A DNA stretch of 64,000 nt from an uncultured Eubacteriales bacterium (GTDB taxonomy: Bacteria > Bacillota > Clostridia > Oscillospirales > CAG-272): positions 186,001 through 250,000 of the forward strand of contig CAKRTQ010000001.1 of the NCBI GenBank assembly GCA_934402395.1. Direction: 5' to 3'. Under the pieces are notes generated by a model. The model saw only the letters and a list, made by a program, of their open reading frames with translations. It was not told the origin of the DNA and searched no databases. Positions 58,641 through 64,000 of this stretch are shown one piece after another (position 1 is the first letter of the stretch; each line of letters begins with the position of its first letter). Position numbers and translations under genes: made by a program.

Positions 58641-61600
58641 TCAATTATTGCGGTACATTGCAAACGGGTCTTTATCGTTTACAAAGCATGGTGTGAGCGT
58701 GAAAGAGAATTCAAACTCGCGCTCCTCGAATCTGTACTGTTTTGCAAGCTGAGGACCGCAGGAATTCGATCCTATGCCCGTATGACGGTAGTCGATGTTC
58801 AGGACCGTGCCGTGAAGCGGAACGAGCTCGTAGTCATGACGCGTTGCCGTAAGCTGTTCTGGAGTAAAGCGGCAGCAGTTGAATGAAAGCGGCGCGCTCT
58901 TCATCGTCACTGCAACACCGTGTCCGGCAGCGGTGGCAAGCGTCAGCCATCTTGTGTCGGCATGCGCGGAATTTTCCTGCGGACGGACATAGTGTTCAAA
59001 GTTATCGGTCGCCGTGGTGGTATAGACGCCGAGCTTTGATGCAAGCCGTTTATCTGCGTAGCTTTCGCATCCGCCGCGTCCGAAGTAGCGTATATACTCC
59101 ATGCCGTATGGCATCATGAACTGAAGTCCGAAGCGCGGCAGCATGGGCTGCCCTTCCCGCACAGACACCTTTATGCCGGGGGTGACGCTTCCGTCAGGCG
59201 CAAAGCTGTAATCGATCACGGCATGAAGGACCGGACGGAGCGAGCGTGCGCCGAGCGAAATTTCGGATGTCACAGTAACCGTTCCGTCGTCATTTGCGTT
59301 CGCGTTGCAGGAATAGCACTTGACCTCGCACCTGTCGTATCCGGATTTGAACCACTCATTTTTGATATTGCGGTCATTATCGGTGGGAGCACGCCAGACC
59401 GTGGGCTTGACCGGCTCGGCAACAAGCTCGGCTCCGGCATGAACTATCGAAACTATAAGACCGTTCAGGCGATCCACGCGGTACACGGTATCGGATGCGG
59501 GCGCGCTCACTGTGAAGAAGCGGTCGGACACATCAAGCTCAGCCGGGACAAGGCAGCGCTGCACGGGCACTGCGCGGACGGGCGCGGACTCAAGCATGAT
59601 CTGATCAAAGCCGACCTCATATCCCGCCTCTGCCCATTCGGTAGAGGAATTTTGTCTTACCGAAATATTGAGACAGCTCTCACCCGTAAGCTTAAGTCCG
59701 GATGTGGAAATGCTTATGCGGCGGTTCATGCCCGGTTTTATGTTGAGTACGGGCACTGTGCCGTCGGCAATGATCCTACCGTCGCACTCAATGCTCCAGT
59801 AAAGCGAAAGGTCGTCAAGCGCACGGAAGAACCGGAGATTCTTTATTCTGATCCACCCCGCTCTGACATCGCAGCCGGTCACGCAGAAGGGCTTTATCAC
59901 CTGCTTCAGCTCAAGCATACCGGTGTGCGGACGGCGGTCGGGGTACACAAGACCGTCAACGCAGAAATTACCGTCATTGGGATGATCCCCGAAGTCGCCG
60001 CCGTAGGTGTAATGCGGATCGGAATAAACATCGTCGCCGATCGCCACCGAATGATCGAGAAATTCCCATACGCAGCCGCCGAAGAAGGCGTCGCGGGAAT
60101 AAATCAGCTCCCAATACTGTGAGAGGCAGCCGGGACCGTTGCCCATTGCATGACTGTATTCGCAAAGGAAGAAGGGCTTGGTGTATTTTTTATTGTCGAT
60201 ATACGCAGCGGATTCCTCGGGCGACGGATACATACGGCTTTCAACATCCACCCACGGGCATTCGGGCATTGTGTCTCTTATCGAAAGGTCGTCCACCTTG
60301 GCGCGTCCCGCGTGCAGACGGCGGGAGATATCCTCGCAGTGAACGAGACAGCCGGGCATACGCGAATGCAGATAATCAGCCATTGCGTGCTGGTTCTCAC
60401 CCATTCCGGACTCATTGCCGAGAGACCACATTATTATCGCGGCGTGGTTTTTGTCACGCTCGAACATACGCGTCACGCGGTCGATAAGGGACTCTCTCCA
60501 CTCCGGCTCGCGCACGAAATAGTCCCAGTCTCCGACGCGGGTCATGCCGTGCGTTTCAAGATCCGTCTCATCGCAAAGATAAATGCCGAGACGGTCGCAA
60601 AGTCCGGGCAGACGCGGGTCGTTGGGATAGTGGCTGGTACGGATCATATTTACATTGTGGCGTTTGAGTATGTAAAGGTCGCGGAGCATATGGTCATACG
60701 GCGTTGCGGAACCGAGCAAAGGATGGCTGTCATGTCTGTTCACACCCTTTGCCTTGACCTTTTTGCCGTTTATGTAAACCACCTTGTCCTTTACACACAC
60801 ATCTCTGAAGCCTACGGGTATGCGTATATGCTCGCTTCCCGCCGCAAGGCAGAGAGTGTAAAGCTCCGGTGTTTCATCGGTCCAGAGGCGCGGCTTTGAA
60901 ACGAGCATTTCAAATTTTCCGCTGCCGTCAAGAATTATCGAACCGCCGGATTCCTCGCTGCCGGACGGCGACAGCAGACGATAATGCACTTCGGTGCCGC
61001 CGGGAGCGTTGAAGGTGAGCTCCACGCCGAGCACGCCCTGGGTATATTTTGCATTGAGCACCGGGCGGGCGTAAATATCGACTATATGCCGGGCATCGCG
61101 GAAGAGGAGGTAAACCTCGCGGAAAATGCCCGAAAAACGGTATTTATCCTGATCCTCAAGATATGAGCCGTCGCACCACTTGAACACAAGGACCTTTAAT
61201 GTGTTTTTTCCCTCGTGCAGCTTATCAGTGACCCGGAACTCGCTCGTCATATGGCTGACCTGACTGTACCCGACAAATGAATCGTTCACCCAGAGGTAAA
61301 AGCAGGAATCGACTCCTTCAAAATCAAGGTATACCTCACGCCCGTCAAGCGCACCGGCAGGTATAAAGACCTCGCGCCTGTAAAGCGCCGAAGGATTCAT
61401 ATCCGGAACGTGCGGCGGATCCACCGGGAACGGATAGTTTACGTTCGTGTAGTTCGGCGTGTCATAGCCGCACCCGAGCTTTGCCTGCCAGCTCATCGGA
61501 ACCGTCATTTTTTCAAATTCGGTGTCCGTGTCATAGCACGGTGCGGTAACGTCTCCTATTTCCGAAGGATCGGGATAGTATCTGAAGTCCCATTCGCCGC

Positions 61601-61751
61601 ACAGCGACATGAACCTGTCCGATGCGGCGCGTCTGTCTCCGGCAGCAGCCGCCTCGGCATCCGATGCAAACGGTATGTAATATGCGCGCGGCTTCTCGCA
61701 GCCGACGTGCAGGATCTTTTGTGATTTATGGAAGTCGTAACTGAAGCTCAT
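58641..61751 (-). CDS. lacZ: Beta-galactosidase, glycoside hydrolase family 2 (LacZ type)
   Basis: A 1036-residue cytosolic enzyme of LacZ length with all five domains: sugar-binding N-terminus, Ig-like, TIM barrel, second Ig-like and the C-terminal beta-galactosidase small-chain domain. The acid/base Glu is in WSLGNESGMG (Glu447) and the nucleophile in FFLCEYSHAMGNGPG (Glu531). GVNRHDSHP and ETDLETHGM are further landmarks. It cleaves terminal beta-galactosides such as lactose. No permease or regulator is next to it. A galactokinase-type gene lies at 33136 and could use the product. Confidence 0.95.
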   Translation of the reverse strand: MSFSYDFHKSQKILHVGCEKPRAYYIPFASDAEAAAAGDRRAASDRFMSLCGEWDFRYYPDPSEIGDVTAPCYDTDTEFEKMTVPMSWQAKLGCGYDTPNYTNVNYPFPVDPPHVPDMNPSALYRREVFIPAGALDGREVYLDFEGVDSCFYLWVNDSFVGYSQVSHMTSEFRVTDKLHEGKNTLKVLVFKWCDGSYLEDQDKYRFSGIFREVYLLFRDARHIVDIYARPVLNAKYTQGVLGVELTFNAPGGTEVHYRLLSPSGSEESGGSIILDGSGKFEMLVSKPRLWTDETPELYTLCLAAGSEHIRIPVGFRDVCVKDKVVYINGKKVKAKGVNRHDSHPLLGSATPYDHMLRDLYILKRHNVNMIRTSHYPNDPRLPGLCDRLGIYLCDETDLETHGMTRVGDWDYFVREPEWRESLIDRVTRMFERDKNHAAIIMWSLGNESGMGENQHAMADYLHSRMPGCLVHCEDISRRLHAGRAKVDDLSIRDTMPECPWVDVESRMYPSPEESAAYIDNKKYTKPFFLCEYSHAMGNGPGCLSQYWELIYSRDAFFGGCVWEFLDHSVAIGDDVYSDPHYTYGGDFGDHPNDGNFCVDGLVYPDRRPHTGMLELKQVIKPFCVTGCDVRAGWIRIKNLRFFRALDDLSLYWSIECDGRIIADGTVPVLNIKPGMNRRISISTSGLKLTGESCLNISVRQNSSTEWAEAGYEVGFDQIMLESAPVRAVPVQRCLVPAELDVSDRFFTVSAPASDTVYRVDRLNGLIVSIVHAGAELVAEPVKPTVWRAPTDNDRNIKNEWFKSGYDRCEVKCYSCNANANDDGTVTVTSEISLGARSLRPVLHAVIDYSFAPDGSVTPGIKVSVREGQPMLPRFGLQFMMPYGMEYIRYFGRGGCESYADKRLASKLGVYTTTATDNFEHYVRPQENSAHADTRWLTLATAAGHGVAVTMKSAPLSFNCCRFTPEQLTATRHDYELVPLHGTVLNIDYRHTGIGSNSCGPQLAKQYRFEEREFEFSFTLTPCFVNDKDPFAMYRNN

Positions 61752-61806
61752 TATGCTTCCCCCTTGTTTTCTGACTCAAGCCGATGACCGGTAGGCTTGC
61801 TGTTCT

Positions 61807-61835
61807 ATTATCGCACAAAAAGTGCCGCATGTCAA
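61807..61835 (-). promoter_or_regulatory. Promoter of the beta-galactosidase gene
   Basis: TTGACA (complement of 61830-61835), 17-bp spacer, GATAAT (complement of 61807-61812). Confidence 0.75.
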
Positions 61836-61884
61836 GACCGCAAACAAAAAATCGCCGCCCCATTTTCACGCGGCAACAAAGCTC

Positions 61885-61913
61885 TTGACAAATCATGTAC
61901 ATTCGGTTACAAT
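61885..61913 (+). promoter_or_regulatory. Promoter of the GNAT-membrane fusion gene
   Basis: TTGACA (61885-61890), 17-bp spacer, TACAAT (61908-61913). Confidence 0.75.
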
Positions 61914-61942
61914 AATATAAAACACGGCAAGGGAGGCACGGC

Positions 61943-62569
61943 ATGAGGACGAAACGTCTTATAATAAAACCGCTCGATGACGCATCTCTCGGCAGGCTTC
62001 TGCGTCGTCAGTCGGACCCGGAACTTATCAAGGCATACGGCGAAATGCTTCTCGGCTGCCGCCGCCATCCGAACTCGCGGCTCTGGTATACCGCGTGGAT
62101 GATATCGCTTCCAGACGGTACCGAGGTGGGGGACATCTGCTTCAAGGGCCCGCCTGATGAAAACGGCACGGTCGAAATAGGCTACGGGATACTCGACCGT
62201 TACCGCGGTCACGGATACGCGACCGAGGCTGTGCGCGCCATGTGTTCATGGGGCTTTTCAATGCCGCGCTGCTATTTTATCACCGCCGAGACCGAAGACG
62301 GGAACCACGCATCCGAGCGTGTGCTTGAAAAATGCGGATTCGAGCGCGCGGGAAAAGGGCGCGAGGGCAATCTCTGGGAACGCGAGCGACCCGCGTCAGC
62401 CACCGTTCCGGCTCTCATGTGCCTCGGCATGGCAACGGGACTTGTCACCGGACTTCTTGCGTTTTCAAACATGGAGCTCGGAATGTGCATAGGCCTCATC
62501 ATCGGTACTGCGGCAGGGATCGCTCTTGACATTGCGGATCGCAAAAAGCGTAAAAGGAAACACAGATAA
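61943..62569 (+). CDS. GNAT acetyltransferase fused to a two-helix membrane domain
   Basis: A 208-residue protein. Residues 1-150 form a RimJ/RimL-type GNAT domain: RLIIKPLDDASLGRLLR, VEIGYGILDRYRGHGYATEAVRAMC (acetyl-CoA loop RGHGYA) and NHASERVLEKCGFER. The last 55 residues hold two hydrophobic helices (about 153-172 and 176-197) and a basic end KKRKRKHR. The domain order suggests a membrane-tethered N-acetyltransferase. GGGAGG precedes the ATG. The target (a protein, peptide or antibiotic) cannot be deduced. Confidence 0.85.
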   Translation: MRTKRLIIKPLDDASLGRLLRRQSDPELIKAYGEMLLGCRRHPNSRLWYTAWMISLPDGTEVGDICFKGPPDENGTVEIGYGILDRYRGHGYATEAVRAMCSWGFSMPRCYFITAETEDGNHASERVLEKCGFERAGKGREGNLWERERPASATVPALMCLGMATGLVTGLLAFSNMELGMCIGLIIGTAAGIALDIADRKKRKRKHR

Positions 62570-62572
62570 ACA

Positions 62573-62715
62573 TAAATGCCGGGCGTAATCCCGGCTTTTT
62601 TATGCGATCACGGTCGGTTTTACCCGCCGTGTTTTTGTTTTCTTGGTTTTATCGGCGGCAAAACCGCCAATGTCAGCGGGGATGTTGAAAAACTCATTTT
62701 GAGTTTTCAACACCC
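62573..62715 (+). repeat. Dispersed cassette plus hairpin, copy 13
   Basis: In order: the GCCGG-type hairpin AATGCCGGG/CCCGGCTTTTTT (62576-62601), the cassette GGCGGCAAAACCGCC (62654-62668) with AATGTCAGC, and the hairpin GATGTTGAAAAACTCA/TGAGTTTTCAACAC (62681-62713) whose right arm has lost a T and mismatches at the outer end. It lies between the convergent GNAT and sigF genes. Confidence 0.8.
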
Positions 62716-62729
62716 AAAAAGTAACGCCG

Positions 62730-63482
62730 CTATCCGCACAGCTCGCGCCGCAGAAATTCCGCTATCTTTTTTTCCTCGCGCGAGACCTTCACCTGTGTCA
62801 GCCCCAATGCCTCGGCTGTGCGCTGCTGCGTCATATTCCGGAAATACCTCAGCATGACTATCTGCCTCCAGAGCGGCGGCAGCCTGCCTATCGCCTGGGA
62901 TATAGCGATCCTGTCGCGCACGCCCTCAAGCTCTGCAAGCCCGTCTCCGTCGCTTATCCTGTCTCCGAGCTCAAGCCCGGAATCATCATCGCCGACCGCC
63001 CACGAAAGCGAGGCGGGTGCCTGTATCGCTTCAATGGCGGACGCCGCCTCCTCCGGCGACACGCCGACGGCAGCCGCCAGCTCGGATATCGGCGGTTCTC
63101 TTCCCTCCTCGGCAATTATGCGCGAGCGTGCGCCGAGCAGCTCCGCGCCGAGCTTTTTTGTCGCCCTGCCGACCTTGATGAGCCCGCTGTCGCGCAAATA
63201 CCGCCTTATCTCGCCGACAATTAGCGGAACGGCATAGGTTGAAAAGGCCGTGCCGCGCTCAAGATCAAAGGAACGTATCGCCTTCAGCATTCCTATCGTC
63301 CCTATCTGCGTAAGATCGTCAAACTCGCAGCCCCTGCCGAGAAAACGCCGCGCTATGCTTTTGACAAGTCCGAGATTTTCGGTTATAAGCCGCTCCGTCG
63401 CCTTATCTGCGGCAACGGGATCATCCCCCTGCGCGTCGGCGATCAGGCGTTTTACATCGCCGGTGTTTACAGTGCATACCAT
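62730..63482 (-). CDS. sigF: Sporulation sigma factor, SigF type
   Basis: A 250-residue sigma factor of the SigF/SigG/SigB group: NLGLVKSIARRFLGRGCEFDDLTQIGTIGMLKAIRSFD (region 2, cited in part), FSTYAVPLIVGEIRRYLRDSGLIKVGR (2.4-3.0 with the recognition helix), and LPPLWRQIVMLRYFRNMTQQRTAEALGLTQVKVSREEKKI (region 4). It directs early forespore transcription. Gene order with spoIIAB and the end of spoIIAA identifies it as sigF rather than sigG. It starts at ATG 63482. Confidence 0.93.
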   Translation of the reverse strand: MVCTVNTGDVKRLIADAQGDDPVAADKATERLITENLGLVKSIARRFLGRGCEFDDLTQIGTIGMLKAIRSFDLERGTAFSTYAVPLIVGEIRRYLRDSGLIKVGRATKKLGAELLGARSRIIAEEGREPPISELAAAVGVSPEEAASAIEAIQAPASLSWAVGDDDSGLELGDRISDGDGLAELEGVRDRIAISQAIGRLPPLWRQIVMLRYFRNMTQQRTAEALGLTQVKVSREEKKIAEFLRRELCG

Positions 63483-63509
63483 GGCAACCCCCGGATGATA
63501 AATTATGTA

Positions 63510-63950
63510 TTACCGGTGCGCGAATCTCTGCTTCGGCGCAAGCTTTTTTATAAGAGTCACCGTGGTGCCCGCTCCGGGCGCGGACCGCACTGTTACCTTG
63601 TCGCAAAAACTCTCCATGACAGTGAAGCCCATCCCGCTGCGCTCGCCGCCGCTGTCGGTGGTGAAAAGCGGCTCACGAGCCGCCGCAATGTCCGGAATGC
63701 CCACACCGCTGTCGCGGACCTCGATCCTCACCGAGCGGTCGGCGCCGAGGCGCACATGAATACTTATTTTGCCTATTCTGTCCGGATAAGCATGAACGGT
63801 GCAGTTTGTCACCGCCTCCGAGAGCGCGCATTTTATATCCGATATCTCAAGTGCCGTGGGATCGAGCTGCGCCACGAACGCCCCGACTGCCGCGCGGGAA
63901 AAGCCCTCGTTCACCGAAAGCGACGGCATTGTGAACTTCATTTCATTCAC
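63510..63950 (-). CDS. spoIIAB: Anti-sigma F factor SpoIIAB
   Basis: A 146-residue GHKL-type kinase/anti-sigma factor. It has the N-box CALSEAVTNCTVHAYPD, the G1-box VRDSGVGIPDI and SGGERSGMGFTVMESFCDKVTV. SpoIIAB holds SigF inactive in the predivisional cell and phosphorylates SpoIIAA. The start is GTG at 63950, overlapping the end of spoIIAA by a GTGA; ATG 63941 is an alternative. 27 bases before sigF. Confidence 0.95.
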   Translation of the reverse strand: MNEMKFTMPSLSVNEGFSRAAVGAFVAQLDPTALEISDIKCALSEAVTNCTVHAYPDRIGKISIHVRLGADRSVRIEVRDSGVGIPDIAAAREPLFTTDSGGERSGMGFTVMESFCDKVTVRSAPGAGTTVTLIKKLAPKQRFAHR

Positions 63951-64000
63951 GGTCTCGGCGGCGGGCGGTCTGCCCGCCCGCCTTCCCTTACCGTTTTGCT
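63947..64000 (-). CDS. spoIIAA: Anti-anti-sigma factor SpoIIAA (C-terminal end)
   Basis: Only the last 17 codons and the TGA are visible, ending in a basic, Pro-rich tail (REGGRADRPPPRP). Assignment rests on its place directly before spoIIAB with an overlapping stop/start. The tail differs from typical SpoIIAA ends. Confidence 0.65.
   Translation of the reverse strand, partial: SKTVREGGRADRPPPRP

Noticed and set aside
10004..62715. The repeated hairpins as a CRISPR array
   Set aside because: Copies are kilobases apart, each is palindromic and lies alone between genes; there are no spacers or cas genes.
10004..62715. The hairpins as ends of insertion sequences
   Set aside because: No transposase gene lies between any pair of copies, and every copy is complete by itself.

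Overview
The window looks like chromosome from an uncultured, spore-forming, gut-type Clostridia member (Oscillospirales/Christensenellales-like; inference). The grounds are a spoIIAA-spoIIAB-sigF operon at the right edge, a Firmicutes-style mraZ-rsmH-ftsL-PBP cluster at the left edge, near-consensus sigma-A promoters with 17-bp spacers, AAAGG(A) ribosome binding sites, frequent ATA and CGC codons, and many lipoproteins and sugar-metabolism genes. I saw no rRNA, tRNA, CRISPR array, prophage or transposase gene.

Layout. 1-3023: the division and cell-wall operon (minus), with an MraZ-box-like operator at its promoter. 3.2-6.8 kb: a membrane M48 peptidase and a DUF421/DUF4363 pair. 6.8-10 kb: an exported EEP-family phosphodiesterase-like lipoprotein divergent from an organophosphate-type MFS transporter. 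10-26.6 kb: a carbohydrate-oxidation region with an HSL-type esterase, ThuA, a PhnP-like MBL protein, a PHP protein, two TIM-barrel epimerases, a Gfo/Idh oxidoreductase, a Zn dehydrogenase, a large FAD oxidoreductase and two related solute-binding lipoproteins without permeases; an SGNH hydrolase, a DUF2752 protein and an ABC-2 exporter lie among them. 26.6-36.2 kb: mostly housekeeping (HAM1-like, prmC, ddl, ylmH, galactokinase, walJ, rlmH) plus a FAD oxidoreductase and a second EEP lipoprotein. 36.2-43.9 kb: WG-repeat protein, SleB-like hydrolase, alr, a solute-binding-like lipoprotein, and a small RHH-like protein with an SDR. 44-51.2 kb: SPASM radical SAM plus MBL pair, U32 protein, uppP, rnmV, a DUF4190-like protein and a FAD protein. 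51.4-58.4 kb: exported GDPD protein, cardiolipin synthase with a VTT protein, and a CorC/HlyC-type protein behind a leader-peptide/attenuator arrangement. 58.6-64 kb: GH2 beta-galactosidase, a GNAT-membrane fusion and the spoIIA operon.

The most unusual feature is a family of at least 13 short intergenic hairpins. Arms are built around GTTAAAAAACTCA/TGAGTTTTTTAAC or GTTAAAAGC/GCTTTTAAC, their outer ends change together so pairing is kept, and several copies are preceded by a degenerate GGCGGCAAAACGGCG cassette with a fixed polarity. Other notable points are a shared C-terminal GCGSS-helix-basic anchor on two exported proteins, permease-less solute-binding lipoproteins, and the CorC leader. 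All family names come from motif reading without database searches.
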